DNA of 64,000 nt from Sphingobium sp. HWE2-09 (GCF_035989265.1 NZ_JAYKZX010000003.1:2813501-2877500), one strand, 5' to 3'; shown: positions 36,122-46,206, numbered from the stretch's first letter. The notes: generated by a model from the letters alone, not told the origin. Numbers and translations: made by a program.

Positions 36122-38650
36122 TTAAATCACCAGATTCACCAGACGATCCGGCACCACGATCACCTTCTTGGGCGTCGCGCCGTCCAGGATGCGCACGACG
36201 TTGGGCGCGGCCAGGGCCAGGCGTTCCAGTTCGTCCTTCGCCGTCCCCTTGGGCACGGTGATGGTGTCGCGCAGCTTGCCCATCACCTGGCAGGCGATGG
36301 TGACTTCATCATCGACCAGCAGCGCCGGATCGACCGGCGGCCAGGCGGCGTCGGCGATTAAGCCTTCGCCGCCCATATCGGCCCAGCCCTCTTCAGCCAG
36401 ATGCGGCGTCATCGGCGCGATCAGCAGGGCGAGCGCGCGAATCGCGGCGGTGCGCGATGCGGACGGCTTGGCCTTCTCGATCGCGTTGGCCAGTTCGTAG
36501 ATTTTGGCGACCGCCTTGTTGAAGCCCAGCGCTTCGATATCCCGGGCGATGCCATCGACACTCTGGTGCAGCTTGCGGTCGAGCGCCTTGTCCTGCCCCT
36601 CGGCGGCGGAGTCATATTCCCCGAACAGCCGCCAGACGCGATTGACGAAGCGCCACGATCCCTCGATCCCGGCCTCGGTCCAGGGCAGGTCGCGCTCTGG
36701 CGGGCTGTCGGACAGCATGAACCAGCGCACCGCGTCCGCGCCATATTGGGCGATGATGTCGTCGGGATCGACGACATTCTTCTTGGACTTGGACATTTTG
36801 ATCACCCGGCCGACTTCGACCGGCGCCGCGTCGGCGATCAGCGTCGCGCCCTCGGACGTGCGATCAATCTCGCCGGGCGCGAAATAGATAGGGGGCAGCC
36901 CCTCGCCCTGTTCGCGGCTATAGGTTTCATGCGTCACCATCCCCTGCGTGAACAGGCCGGTGAACGGCTCGGCAAAGCCCAGCTGCCCCATATGCTGGAG
37001 CGCGCGGGTCCAGAAGCGGGCGTAGAGCAGATGCAGGATCGCATGTTCCACGCCGCCAATATATTGGCCCACCGGCAACCATTGTTCGACCGTCGCCCGA
37101 TCAAACGGCTTATCCGACGGCTGGCTGGCGAAGCGAATGAAATACCAGCTGGAATCGGCGAACGTGTCGAGCGTATCAGTTTCGCGCACCGCGGGCTGGC
37201 CGCAGCTGGGGCATGTCACATGCTTCCAGGTCGGATGGCGGTCGAGCGGATTGCCCGGCACGTCGAAGCTGACATCTTCTGGCAGCACGACCGGCAACTG
37301 GTCCTTGGGCACGCCCACCGGGCCGCACGTTTCGCAATGGATGACCGGAATCGGCGTGCCCCAGTAACGCTGGCGCGACACGCCCCAGTCGCGCAGGCGG
37401 AACACGGTCTTGCCCGCGCCCCAGCCTTCCGATTCGGCGCGACGGATGACTTCGGCCTTCGCCTCGTCCACGGTCATCCCGTCCAGGAGGCGCGAGTTCA
37501 CCAGCGCGCCGGGGCCGGTATAGGCCTCATTCTGGATCGGCGTGTCGGCTTCCCCCTCGGGCGCGACCACGCGTTCGACCGGCAGCATATATTTGCGGGC
37601 GAAGTCCAGGTCGCGCTGGTCGTGCGCAGGCACCCCCATGACCGCGCCGGTGCCATAGTCCATCAGCACGAAATTGGCGATGAAGACGGGCAGCTGCCAG
37701 TCGGGATCGAAGGGATGCACGACGCTAAGCCCGGTGTCGAAGCCCATCTTCTCTGCGGTTTCGAGTTCGGCCGCGGTAGTGCCGCCCGCCTTGCACTGTT
37801 CGATGAAGGCGACCGCATCGGGATTGGTCGCCGCGACGGCCTGCGCCACCGGATGGTCCGCCGCGATCGCGACGAAGCTGGCGCCGAAGATGGTGTCGGG
37901 GCGCGTCGAATAAACCTCTATCCGGCTATCGAAGGGCGCGACCGGTTCGAAATGGAACTGCAGGCCGACCGACTTGCCGATCCAGTTTTCCTGCATCGTG
38001 CGCACCTTGTCCGGCCATTGGTCCAGGCTCTTCAACCCTTCCAGCAGGTCGTCGGCGAACTGGGTGATTTTCAGGAACCACTGGGACAGCTTGCGCTTCT
38101 CGACCAGCGCGCCCGAACGCCAGCCGCGCCCGTCGATCACCTGCTCGTTCGCCAGCACGGTCATGTCGACCGGATCCCAATTGACCGCCAATTCCTTGCG
38201 ATAGACCAGGCCCGCTTCCAGCATGTCCAGGAACAGCGCCTGTTCATGGCCATAATAGTCCGGCTCGCAGGTGGCGAGTTCGCGCGACCAGTCGATCGCG
38301 AAGCCCAGCTTCTTCAACTGCGCGCGCATGTTGGCGATGTTGGAGCGGGTCCATGTCCCCGGATGGACCTTCTTTTCCATCGCGGCATTTTCGGCGGGCA
38401 TGCCGAACGCGTCCCAACCCATCGGATGCAGCACTTCATGCCCTGTCATCCGGCGGAATCGCGCCAGCACATCGCCCATCGAATAGTTGCGCACATGGCC
38501 GATATGGATGCGGCCCGATGGATAGGGGAACATTTCCAGCACGTAGCTGCGCGGCTTGGTGGACGCGTCGTCCGCCTTGAAACTCTGCCGGTCGTACCAG
38601 GTCGCCTGCCAGCGGGCGTCGGCCTCCAGCGGGTTGAAGCGCCTTTGCAT
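36122..38650 (-). CDS. leuS: Leucyl-tRNA synthetase
   Basis: The 842-residue class I synthetase shows the HIGH box as [16 protein letters not shown], the tryptophan-rich start region, the editing domain in the middle and the KMSKS loop as [15 protein letters not shown]. The C-terminal anticodon-binding and LeuRS-specific domains follow to the end. It charges tRNA-Leu. It precedes lptE and holA in transcription order and follows the DUF3576 gene, from which 96 bases separate it. Confidence 0.96.
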   Translation of the reverse strand: MQRRFNPLEADARWQATWYDRQSFKADDASTKPRSYVLEMFPYPSGRIHIGHVRNYSMGDVLARFRRMTGHEVLHPMGWDAFGMPAENAAMEKKVHPGTWTRSNIANMRAQLKKLGFAIDWSRELATCEPDYYGHEQALFLDMLEAGLVYRKELAVNWDPVDMTVLANEQVIDGRGWRSGALVEKRKLSQWFLKITQFADDLLEGLKSLDQWPDKVRTMQENWIGKSVGLQFHFEPVAPFDSRIEVYSTRPDTIFGASFVAIAADHPVAQAVAATNPDAVAFIEQCKAGGTTAAELETAEKMGFDTGLSVVHPFDPDWQLPVFIANFVLMDYGTGAVMGVPAHDQRDLDFARKYMLPVERVVAPEGEADTPIQNEAYTGPGALVNSRLLDGMTVDEAKAEVIRRAESEGWGAGKTVFRLRDWGVSRQRYWGTPIPVIHCETCGPVGVPKDQLPVVLPEDVSFDVPGNPLDRHPTWKHVTCPSCGQPAVRETDTLDTFADSSWYFIRFASQPSDKPFDRATVEQWLPVGQYIGGVEHAILHLLYARFWTRALQHMGQLGFAEPFTGLFTQGMVTHETYSREQGEGLPPIYFAPGEIDRTSEGATLIADAAPVEVGRVIKMSKSKKNVVDPDDIIAQYGADAVRWFMLSDSPPERDLPWTEAGIEGSWRFVNRVWRLFGEYDSAAEGQDKALDRKLHQSVDGIARDIEALGFNKAVAKIYELANAIEKAKPSASRTAAIRALALLIAPMTPHLAEEGWADMGGEGLIADAAWPPVDPALLVDDEVTIACQVMGKLRDTITVPKGTAKDELERLALAAPNVVRILDGATPKKVIVVPDRLVNLVI

Positions 38651-38746
38651 GTCATGTCCTTACAAATGCGAGTGGGCTGGGCCTTTGCGAAGCCCAGCCC
38701 AAAAGGATGGTAAACAGGGCGCCGATGACACCCAGAAAGGATGGGG

Positions 38747-39193
38747 TCAGCCGATCGCCGTGCGGCGCAGGTCGCGCGCCTTGGTCAGGATGACTTCTTC
38801 CAGCTTCTGCACGGTGGCTGCCGCAACCGGCGCGTCGACCCACTGGCCGCCCTGATTGACCTGGCGGCTGGCCGCGACGCGCAGTGCGTCGGCGCGCAGA
38901 TCCTGATCCAGGATCGACACGGTCAGCTTCATCCGCTCACCCGGCGTGTTGGGATTGGCGTACCAGTCGGTGACGATCACGCCGCCGTTCGAATCGGTCT
39001 GCACCATCGGCATGAAGGACAGGGTGTCGAGCGACGCGCGCCACAGATAGGCGTTGACGCCGATCGTCGTAACCTTCGACGCGGCGATATCGGCCTTGGG
39101 CCGGTCCTTGGCGCCGCCGCCGCAGGCAGCGAGCGGCATAAGCGCGGCCAGCAGCAGGCCGGTGGTTGCGAAGGCAGGAAGACGGCGGGCCAT
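38747..39193 (-). CDS. DUF3576 family lipoprotein
   Basis: This 148-residue protein has a lipobox LAAC (Cys24), then a domain with VTTIGVNAYLWRASLDTLSF, the core of DUF3576, and NPGERMKLTVSILDQDLRAD-like strands (TPGERMKLTVSILDQDLRAD here). The family is restricted mainly to alphaproteobacteria and usually precedes leuS. It probably sits in the outer membrane facing the periplasm. The function is unknown, though the leuS-lptE context hints at envelope assembly. Confidence 0.85.
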   Translation of the reverse strand: MARRLPAFATTGLLLAALMPLAACGGGAKDRPKADIAASKVTTIGVNAYLWRASLDTLSFMPMVQTDSNGGVIVTDWYANPNTPGERMKLTVSILDQDLRADALRVAASRQVNQGGQWVDAPVAAATVQKLEEVILTKARDLRRTAIG

Positions 39194-39310
39194 CAGGCAT
39201 GTCCTAGCTTGAAAAAGACGAGAAACTCACCGCTTCTATAGTGGCCGTGCGGCGGGGGGCAAGAGGGCGCGACGCAGTGGCGCGACGGGGCGCACCATAG
39301 GGCGCAATGG

Positions 39311-39415
39311 TAACGCTCCCGCCTACGCCTTTTTACCTGTGTGTTCCGTGCAACAGCTACGATAAAAAGGCGTTGTGCCTCTAGTCAGTGGAGGCTTTGC
39401 GGGTGTAGAGCGTTA
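39311..39415. promoter_or_regulatory. Nested inverted repeats upstream of an outer-membrane gene
   Basis: TAACGCTC (39311-39318) pairs with GAGCGTTA (39408-39415) and, inside it, ACGCCTTTTTA (39325-39335) pairs with TAAAAAGGCGT (39363-39373). A small hairpin, GCCTC...GAGGC, follows at 39377-39395. Together they could make a structured leader RNA or an operator region for the next gene, 35 bases downstream. Confidence 0.55.
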
Positions 39416-39449
39416 CGCAAGATATAACGTCGGGGAAAAGAATCGGGTC

Positions 39450-40190
39450 ATGCGTGGAACTTGGGGACATTTAGCTGGAACGGGCGCGGTATTGGCCGTT
39501 GCCGGGTTCATGCTGTCTCCGGCGTTCGGCGCCGCGACCGATTTTGTCCGCGCACGGGCCGACGCGCCGGTTTCGCTGGGCGCTTTGGGTAGCATTTCTT
39601 CCTTTACCCCCACGATCAAGGATCCGCGCCTGGCCGCCGCCTATGCGAAGGTCGCTGCGTCGGCGGGTCGCCAGGGCTTTCGTTTCACGCCGACCAGCGG
39701 CTCGCTGAGCGGCCAGCGCTCGGTTACCGTGATGGTGCGTGCGGCGGGTGAAGACCGGATGGCGGTCAGCCGCAGCTTCGATACGATCGATATCAAGCCC
39801 GTCGCGTTCAGCCTGAACGGTGCGCATAACTGGCGCAAGTTCGCCCTGCCCGACGCGGTCGGCCGCAAGGCGCTGGACCCGGTGCCGGTCGAAACGATGG
39901 TCGATGCCAAGAATTTCTCGCTGGATGACGGCAAGAAGGATCGCTTCAGCACCAAGGTGCTGATCGAAAGCCGTCGTGAACCGAGCGCCGGTGGGGCCGC
40001 GACCGTACGCAACCCGTCGGGCGACAAGGATTATTCGCTGGATCTCGCCAGCTCCTATTCGCTGACGCGCAACCTGAACGTCACGGCCGGCGTGCGCTAC
40101 AATAACGGCATGGCGGGTCGCCTGACCCCGATGACCGACGAGCGCCAGGACAGCCAGGCCGTCTATCTGGGCACCATCTTCAAATTCTGA
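39450..40190 (+). CDS. Putative outer membrane beta-barrel protein, unknown function
   Basis: I do not recognise a named family. The 246-residue protein starts MRGTWGHLAGTGAVLAVAGF with a signal peptide ending near AFGAATD. A basic mid part contains SGSLSGQRSVTVMVRAAGED and VETMVDAKNFSLDDGKKDRF. The C-terminal third has alternating strands (YSLDLASSYSLTRNLNVTAG, GVRYNNGMAG) and ends in phenylalanine (YLGTIFKF), typical of outer-membrane barrels. I prefer the ATG at 39450 to the upstream frame from 39375. An elaborate inverted-repeat region precedes it. Confidence 0.62.
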   Translation: MRGTWGHLAGTGAVLAVAGFMLSPAFGAATDFVRARADAPVSLGALGSISSFTPTIKDPRLAAAYAKVAASAGRQGFRFTPTSGSLSGQRSVTVMVRAAGEDRMAVSRSFDTIDIKPVAFSLNGAHNWRKFALPDAVGRKALDPVPVETMVDAKNFSLDDGKKDRFSTKVLIESRREPSAGGAATVRNPSGDKDYSLDLASSYSLTRNLNVTAGVRYNNGMAGRLTPMTDERQDSQAVYLGTIFKF

Positions 40191-40302
40191 TCGATTGATG
40201 CCGTCGCATCGTCTTGATCGACGGAACGGAATCTGATCGCTCGTAAATCGACTCGCCTTATACCAAAGCGAGATGATGATGACTCATCAGAACCGCCGGG
40301 CC

Positions 40303-40363
40303 GTTCCACGGCGAAGGTCGGGATCCAGCCCATAGTGCGGAACTGGACCCCGGCCTTCGGCTG
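40303..40363. repeat. Degenerate REPIN-like pair, GC-rich subfamily
   Basis: GTTCCACGGCGAAGGTCGGG (then ATCCAG) and CTGGACCCCGGCCTTCGGCT (then G) keep the arm-spacer-arm plan with many changes. It lies between the outer-membrane gene and the convergent 2-hydroxyacid dehydrogenase. Confidence 0.5.
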
Positions 40364-40414
40364 TTGGTTGAAGACTTCGCCCGAACCGAGCGGCCAAGGC
40401 AAAGTCTTCCTGCG

Positions 40415-41350
40415 CTAACCGTCCATCGGCACCGGTGACGGCAAAGGCTCTCCGGCAAAATGCGCCGCCAGATTTGCCAACAGCGTCTGCGCCATCCGCC
40501 CCACCGCCTCATGCGTCGCGCCGCCGGTATGCGGGGTCAGCACCACATTGGGGACATCGGCCCAGCGGCGCGGGTCCGTGGGTTCAGGATCGAACACATC
40601 GATCGCCGCGCCCCCCAGGCGTCCATCCCGAAGCGCATCGATCAGCGCGACCTCATCCACCAACTGTCCGCGCGCGACATTGACCAGCAGCCCGTCCGGT
40701 CCCAGCGCGTCCAGAATCGGCGCGTCGATCATGCCGCGATTATCCTCGTCGGCGCGGGCCGCGACCAGCATTATGTCGCTGTCTCGCGCCAGAGCCGCCA
40801 GACTATCGGCCCGGGGCCAGGGCAGCGAGGGCTTGGGCCGTGGTCCCCACCAACCGATCGCCATTTTCATCGCCTGCGCCCGTTCGGCGACGGCGATGCC
40901 GATCGCGCCCATGCCGACGATACCCAGTCGCGCGCCGCCTATCGACCGGGTGCGCGTCTTGGCCTCCCCGGTCCATTCGCCCGCGCGCAGATGGCGGTCG
41001 CCTGCCACAATCCAGCGGCGATGGGCCAGTATCAGGCCGATACCATGATCGGCCACGTCCTCCGCATTGGCGTTCCCGGCATGGGCCACGGCAATGCCCC
41101 GCTGCCGAGCCAGCGCCAGATCGACGCCATCATAGCCTACGGTAAAGCAGGCGATCAGGCGCAGCCTGGGCATCGCATCCAGCAGCGTGCGATCCAGCGG
41201 AAATTCACCGGCCCAGATCAGCGCGTCGACGCCGACCAATTGATCCGGCGACGGCGAATCCCACAGCGGAACGACATCATAGTTCGGGCGCAACAGCGGC
41301 AGCACGGGGGCCAGCAAGGGCTGGCCCACCAACAGCAACGGGCGGGCCAT
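40415..41350 (-). CDS. D-2-hydroxyacid dehydrogenase family protein
   Basis: The 311-residue NAD(P)-dependent enzyme belongs to the D-isomer 2-hydroxyacid dehydrogenases. The dinucleotide motif is LGIVGMGAIGIAVAERA. The catalytic arginine lies in LVNVARGQLVDE, the glutamate in DVFDPEPTDP and the histidine in VVLTPHTGGATHEA. The sequence resembles glyoxylate/hydroxypyruvate reductases, but the substrate cannot be fixed. It follows the cystathionine gamma-synthase-like gene on the same strand with only 3 bases between. Confidence 0.88.
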   Translation of the reverse strand: MARPLLLVGQPLLAPVLPLLRPNYDVVPLWDSPSPDQLVGVDALIWAGEFPLDRTLLDAMPRLRLIACFTVGYDGVDLALARQRGIAVAHAGNANAEDVADHGIGLILAHRRWIVAGDRHLRAGEWTGEAKTRTRSIGGARLGIVGMGAIGIAVAERAQAMKMAIGWWGPRPKPSLPWPRADSLAALARDSDIMLVAARADEDNRGMIDAPILDALGPDGLLVNVARGQLVDEVALIDALRDGRLGGAAIDVFDPEPTDPRRWADVPNVVLTPHTGGATHEAVGRMAQTLLANLAAHFAGEPLPSPVPMDG

Positions 41351-41353
41351 GGC

Positions 41354-42691
41354 TTAGCCGACCTGTAGCAGCGCCTGGGCGAAGTCGGCGATCAGATCGT
41401 CGGCATCCTCGCAGCCGATCGAGATGCGCACCATGTTGTCGCCGATACCCAACGCCGCCTTGCGTTCCGCCGGAACCGACAGATGCGTCATGGCGGCCGG
41501 ATGGCTCGCCAGCGTTTCCGTGCCGCCCAGGCTGACCGCCAGCTTGGCGATTTTGAGCGCGTCGAGGAAAGCGAAAGCCTCCGCCTCACCCCCTTTAAGG
41601 TAGAGCGAGAAGGTCGATCCCGCGCCGGTGCAGTGGCGGCGATAGATGTCGGCCTGGCGCTCCGTTTCGGGAAAGCCCAGATAGACGATCTTTTCCACCT
41701 GCGGCTGGTTCTTGAGCCAGGCGCAGACCTTTTCGGCATTTTCGCCCGCCCGGCTCATCCGCAATTCCAGCGTCTCCAGCGACCGCAGCAGCATCCAGGC
41801 GCTATGCGGGTCCAGAATTGTGCCGATCGTGTTGCGCATCAGGCGGATGCCGTTGATCAGCGCATTGGACCCCAGCACGCCGCCCGCGACCAGATCGCTA
41901 TGCCCACCGGCATATTTGGTCAGGCTATAGATCACCAGATCCGCGCCATGGGCCAGCGGCTTGTGCCACAACGGCCCCAGGAACGTATTGTCGATCGCGA
42001 TCGGCGGCACATGCTCTGCGCCCGCGAACAGCGAGTCGCGCCGCGCGACAACCGCCTCCACGTCGACTAGCACATTGGTCGGGTTGGCCGGGCTTTCCAG
42101 ATAGAGCAGCGCGACGCGGCCCAGCCCCTTGGCCTTTTCGATCACCGCGCCAATCTCTTCCTCGGTCGCGCCGGCCGGAAAATCGAGCCATTGCACGCCG
42201 AACTTGCCCAATATCCGCCCGATCAGCGATTCGGTGGCGGCATAGAGCGGCGCGCTATGGACGATCACGTCGCCGGGCTGGACCAGCGCCAGCAAGGTGG
42301 TGGCGATCGCCGACATGCCGCTGGAAAAGAGCAGCGCATCCTCCGCCTCTTCCCATACCGACAGCCGATCCTCGCAAATCTCCTGATTGGGACCGTTAAA
42401 GCGGGAATAGACCAGTCCCTCCGATCCGCCGGGGCGGATGCCGGTCACGCCTTCGAAATGGCGCTTGCCCGCCGCCGCGCTTTCGAAGGCGAAGGTGGAG
42501 GTCAGGAAGATGGGCGGCTTCAACGACCCTTCCGACAGGGTCGGATCATAGCCATGGCCCATCATCAGCGTAGCGGGCTTCAATTTGCGGCCGTCGATTT
42601 CCATGATCGGCGCCTTGGGACGGCGGCGGTTGCGCGGCGCGTCCACGCCGGTCAGGTCGGCCTCGGTGAAATCGGGGGTGTCGCCGGTCAT
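41354..42691 (-). CDS. Cystathionine gamma-synthase family PLP enzyme
   Basis: This 445-residue member of the Cys/Met metabolism PLP family has a long N-terminal extension (about 1-45, GVDAPRNRRRPKAPIMEIDG) before the conserved PPIFLTSTFAFES. The PLP lysine is in IYSLTKYAGGHSDLVAGG and the cofactor-binding YSRFNGPNQEICEDRL is clear. Family members include cystathionine gamma-synthase, gamma-lyases and homocysteine-forming sulphhydrylases. The extension resembles a group annotated only as cystathionine gamma-synthase family, so the reaction is uncertain. Confidence 0.85.
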   Translation of the reverse strand: MTGDTPDFTEADLTGVDAPRNRRRPKAPIMEIDGRKLKPATLMMGHGYDPTLSEGSLKPPIFLTSTFAFESAAAGKRHFEGVTGIRPGGSEGLVYSRFNGPNQEICEDRLSVWEEAEDALLFSSGMSAIATTLLALVQPGDVIVHSAPLYAATESLIGRILGKFGVQWLDFPAGATEEEIGAVIEKAKGLGRVALLYLESPANPTNVLVDVEAVVARRDSLFAGAEHVPPIAIDNTFLGPLWHKPLAHGADLVIYSLTKYAGGHSDLVAGGVLGSNALINGIRLMRNTIGTILDPHSAWMLLRSLETLELRMSRAGENAEKVCAWLKNQPQVEKIVYLGFPETERQADIYRRHCTGAGSTFSLYLKGGEAEAFAFLDALKIAKLAVSLGGTETLASHPAAMTHLSVPAERKAALGIGDNMVRISIGCEDADDLIADFAQALLQVG

Positions 42692-42835
42692 ATCCTATAT
42701 CTCCTGCTTGCGGCTACGTCTGGCGCGCCGCTGTCATGGGCCGGAGTGTAATGCAGGGCGACGGGAAAGGACCAGAGGGTCGAGCAAGATTATTTCTTGT
42801 CGCTATATGATTATTCCGCGTCACCGATCCTGCCG

Positions 42836-43033
42836 TCAGGCGACCAGCCCTTCCTCCACCTCCACATCGACCGGCGATTCCTTTGCGGTGAACATTCCTC
42901 GATCGGTCCAGCATGGCACCAGATTGAGCGTCTGGGCGTAGAATCCGCACCATTGGGTCCAGAAGGCGGCGGGCATGAACCAGATGTCGAAGAACATATC
43001 CGGCATGGTCTTCGGGTCGGTCGTCTCGGTCAT
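42836..43033 (-). CDS. Small conserved hypothetical protein (65 residues)
   Basis: It starts MTETTDPKTMPDMFFDIWFM and has a tryptophan- and phenylalanine-rich centre (PAAFWTQWCGFYAQTLNL) and an acidic tail (VDVEVEEGLVA). AGAGGAG precedes the start at a good distance. It reads as a real sphingomonad gene. I know no function, and a peripheral membrane or protein-partner role is speculation. Confidence 0.55.
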   Translation of the reverse strand: MTETTDPKTMPDMFFDIWFMPAAFWTQWCGFYAQTLNLVPCWTDRGMFTAKESPVDVEVEEGLVA

Positions 43034-43202
43034 GGGTAAGGCTCCTCTCGTCCGTGGGGCATGCGGCGCGACACGGCTATACGCCCGACTCGACAGGGCG
43101 TCGCGCAGCGTTGAACGACGACAGCCATTCTAACAGGACAGCAACGCCGTGGCAAAGCGCGCAGGCGGTGACAGGGGGGCCATGGCACCCTACATCCATG
43201 GC

Positions 43203-45611
43203 ATGTCGCTTCTCCCCAGCCCCATCGAAAACTGGTTCGCGACGCGCGGCTGGCGGCCTCGTCGGCACCAGATGGCAATGCTCGACGCGGCGCAGCAGGG
43301 TGCCCACGCCCTGCTGGTCGCCCCCACGGGTGCGGGGAAGACGCTGGCGGGCTTCCTGCCGACCCTGGCGGACCTGATCGCTCATCCGACCGACCGGCTG
43401 CACACCCTCTACGTCTCGCCGTTGAAGGCGCTGGCGGTCGATGTGCGCCGCAACCTGCTGACCCCGATCGAGGAGATGGGGCTGCCGATCAGCGTCGAGA
43501 CACGCACCGGCGACACGCCGTCCGATCGCAAGGCGCGGCAGCGGGTACGCCCGCCGCACATCCTGCTGACCACGCCCGAATCACTCTCGCTGTTGCTCAG
43601 CTATCCCGACAGCGCCCTGCTCTTCTCGGACCTGCGCACCGTTATCGTCGATGAAGTCCATGCCTTCGCCACGCAGAAGCGCGGCGACCTGCTCAGCCTG
43701 TCGATGGCGCGGTTGCAGGCGATCAATCCAGGCCTGCGCCGCGTCGCCCTGTCCGCCACCGTCTCCGACGTCGATGCCTATCGCGCCTGGCTCGCGCCCG
43801 ACGGCGATATCGACACGGTCACGCCGGTGCTGGGCGAAGCGGGCGCAGAGCCGAACGTCGCCATTCTGATCCCCGAAGGGCGCATCCCCTGGTCCGGCCA
43901 TTCGGGCAAATATGCCGCCAAACAGGTGATGGCGGAGATTGAGGCGCGGCAGACGACCCTGGTCTTCTGCAACACCCGCGGCCTGGCCGAACTCATCTTC
44001 CAGGAATTATGGTCGGCGAACGACGCAAACCTGCCGATCGCCATCCACCATGGCAGCCTGTCGATCGAGGCGCGGCGCAAGGTCGAATCGGCAATGGCGG
44101 CGGGCAAGCTGCGCGCGCTCGTCGCCACCGCCTCGCTCGATCTGGGCGTCGATTGGGGCGATGTCGATTGCGTGATCCAGATGGGCGCGCCCAAGGGGTC
44201 GTCCCGCTTGCTCCAGCGCATCGGCCGCGCCAATCACCGGCTCGACCAGGCGAGCGAGGCGATTGTGATCCCCGGCAACCGCTTCGAATATCTGGAGGCG
44301 CGCGCCGCCCTGGATGCGGTCGAGGCGGGCGAGCGGGACGCCGACGATTTCCGCCCCGGCAGCTTGGACGTGTTGGCGCAGCATGTCATGGGCCTCGCCT
44401 GCGCCGGGCCGTTCCGGGCGGAAGAGATGCTGGACGAAATACGCTCCGCCACCCCCTATAGCGGGATGACGGCCGACGCGTTCGACCATGTGCTGCATTT
44501 CATCGAAGGGGGCGGCTACGCCCTGCGCGCCTATGACCGGTTCAAGCGGCTGGCGCAGGACGCCGACGGCACGTGGCGCGTCTCCCACCCGCGCTTCATT
44601 CAGCAGCATCGGCTGAACGCGGGCATCATCGTCGATCAGCCTGCGCTCGCCGTGCGCTTCGCCAATGGCCGCAAGCTGGGCACGGTGGAGGAAGGCTTCG
44701 CCGCGCAACTACGCCCCGGCGACAGCTTCTTCTTTTCCGGCATGGCGCTGGAGGTGGTGCGGATGGACACGTCCGACCTCACCGTCCGCGCGACATCGAA
44801 ACAGGCGCGCATCCCCAGCTGGGGCGGCAGCCGCATGGCGATGTCCACCCGCCTGGCCGATCGGGTGCGCCATTTCCTGGCCGAACCGCAGGAATGGCAT
44901 CGCTTTCCGCCCGATGTGAGCGAATGGCTGGAGATGCAGAAGCTGCGCTCCGCCCTGCCCCAGCCCGGCCAGCTGTTGATCGAAACCTTCCCGCATGAAG
45001 GGCGCCATTATCTGGTCTGCTACAGTTTCGAAGGCTGGAACGCGCATCAGTCGCTCGGCATGTTGCTGACCCGCCGGATGGAGAGCCAGGGGCTGATGCC
45101 GCTGGGCTTCGTGTCCAACGACTATGCGCTGGCGGTCTACGGCCTCAAACCCATCACCGATCCGCAGCGCCTGTTTTCCGCCGACATATTGGACGATGAA
45201 TTTGTCGACTGGGTCGAACAATCCAGCCTCCTGAAGCGCGCCTTTCGCGACGTGGCGGTGATTGCCGGGCTGATCGAGCGGCAGCATCCCGGCAAGCGCA
45301 AGACCGGACGGCAGGTCACCTTCTCCACCGACCTCATCTACGATGTGCTGCGCAAATATCAGCCAGACCATCTGCTGCTCAAGGCCGCCTGGGCGGACGC
45401 GCGGGCGCGGATGACCGATGTCGGGCGGCTGGGCGACCTGATCGACCGGGCCAGCCAGACCATGTTGCATGTCACGCTCGACCGGGTCAGCCCGCTTGCG
45501 GTCCCGGCATTGATCCTGATCGGCCGCGAGCATGTGGCGCAGGCCGCGTCGGAGGATGCGCTGCTGATGGAAGCCGAAGCGCTGGTGGCCGAAGCGATGC
45601 GGGCGGACTGA
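43203..45611 (+). CDS. Ligase-associated DNA damage response DEXH box helicase
   Basis: This Lhr-type superfamily 2 helicase is about 800 residues. Walker A is APTGAGKTLAG, motif Ia is YVSPLKALAVDVRRN, the DEXH box is VIVDEVHAFATQKRGD, motif III is SATVSDVDA and motif VI is QRIGRANHRLDQ. The C-terminal part carries the winged-helix and Lhr-core domains. I chose ATG 43203 (MSLLPSPIENWFATRG); GTG 43149 or ATG 43182 in the same frame are possible. The family works with PdeM, an exonuclease and a ligase in DNA repair; PdeM is at 7699. Confidence 0.88.
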   Translation: MSLLPSPIENWFATRGWRPRRHQMAMLDAAQQGAHALLVAPTGAGKTLAGFLPTLADLIAHPTDRLHTLYVSPLKALAVDVRRNLLTPIEEMGLPISVETRTGDTPSDRKARQRVRPPHILLTTPESLSLLLSYPDSALLFSDLRTVIVDEVHAFATQKRGDLLSLSMARLQAINPGLRRVALSATVSDVDAYRAWLAPDGDIDTVTPVLGEAGAEPNVAILIPEGRIPWSGHSGKYAAKQVMAEIEARQTTLVFCNTRGLAELIFQELWSANDANLPIAIHHGSLSIEARRKVESAMAAGKLRALVATASLDLGVDWGDVDCVIQMGAPKGSSRLLQRIGRANHRLDQASEAIVIPGNRFEYLEARAALDAVEAGERDADDFRPGSLDVLAQHVMGLACAGPFRAEEMLDEIRSATPYSGMTADAFDHVLHFIEGGGYALRAYDRFKRLAQDADGTWRVSHPRFIQQHRLNAGIIVDQPALAVRFANGRKLGTVEEGFAAQLRPGDSFFFSGMALEVVRMDTSDLTVRATSKQARIPSWGGSRMAMSTRLADRVRHFLAEPQEWHRFPPDVSEWLEMQKLRSALPQPGQLLIETFPHEGRHYLVCYSFEGWNAHQSLGMLLTRRMESQGLMPLGFVSNDYALAVYGLKPITDPQRLFSADILDDEFVDWVEQSSLLKRAFRDVAVIAGLIERQHPGKRKTGRQVTFSTDLIYDVLRKYQPDHLLLKAAWADARARMTDVGRLGDLIDRASQTMLHVTLDRVSPLAVPALILIGREHVAQAASEDALLMEAEALVAEAMRAD

Positions 45612-45628
45612 CGCGCCCCGATGTTTCC

Positions 45629-45657
45629 GTGTTCCCGCGCAGGCGGGAACCCAGTCC
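45629..45657. repeat. Solo REPIN arm
   Basis: GTGTTCCCGCGCAGGCGGGA (then ACCCAGTCC) is one intact arm of the paired palindrome. It starts 18 bases after the helicase stop, and no partner arm follows before the next gene. Confidence 0.65.
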
Positions 45658-45689
45658 GGTTTTCTGACCGGCAAAGGACCAAGCCGCTC

Positions 45690-46202
45690 CTACGGCGCGT
45701 AGCCCTCATCCTCCCGCACCCCGCCGCACCCTTTCAGCACACCCTCGGCAAAGGCCACCTGCACCCGGTCGGACCAGATCGCGTCGCTCATGCCGTCGCT
45801 GCACGGCCCTTCGGTCAGGGTCATCGCAAAGCCGTCACCCAGATAGCGAACCGCCCTGCCGTCATTGTCCACGCGGATGGTAAAGCGCAGCGGCGCATGA
45901 TCCGGGCGCTGCAACGTGGCGGTCGATCCCCGGACGATCACCGCCCAAAAGGGTTCGGTGCCGATCGCGCTATAGTCCGGCCCTCTGGTCTGGCGCGGCG
46001 GTGTTCCACGTGAAACCAAAGGCTTGGGTCGGACCACGGCAGGCGGCGGCGCGGGGGTGGCGATCGCCGCGTTGGAGCTGTCGCCTTCGTTGATCGGCGC
46101 GCTGACCGTCGGCGCTGCCGCAACGCGCGCTTGCTTGGTCGTCGGCGCGCCATCGTCACTACAGGCGGCAAGCAGCGGCAGCAGAAGCAGCGCCAGCCTC
46201 AC
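45690..46202 (-). CDS. Lipoprotein with COG3650-like domain
   Basis: The 170-residue protein starts with GTG (VRLALLLLPLLAACSDDG) and a lipobox LAAC. A proline/alanine linker follows, then a C-terminal domain with GTEPFWAVIVRGSTATL and TEGPCSDGMSDAIW, ending VLKGCGG. Such domains occur in the COG3650/META-like group of unknown function. It begins 4 bases after tag, so it probably belongs to the gyrB-tag transcript. A parS-like site is embedded in it (VSRGT). Confidence 0.7.
   Translation of the reverse strand: MRLALLLLPLLAACSDDGAPTTKQARVAAAPTVSAPINEGDSSNAAIATPAPPPAVVRPKPLVSRGTPPRQTRGPDYSAIGTEPFWAVIVRGSTATLQRPDHAPLRFTIRVDNDGRAVRYLGDGFAMTLTEGPCSDGMSDAIWSDRVQVAFAEGVLKGCGGVREDEGYAP
46002..46017. 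promoter_or_regulatory. parS: parS-like site 5
   Basis: TGTTCCACGTGAAACC differs from the fitting sequence only at the last base. It lies in the lipoprotein gene, 22 kb from the nearest other site, and marks the right edge of the set. Confidence 0.72.
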
Positions 46203-46206
46203 GCCC

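Noticed and set aside
36401..38713. Long open frame opposite leuS
   Set aside because: The leuS frame on the minus strand has complete catalytic motifs; the plus frame is a codon-bias shadow with no domain.
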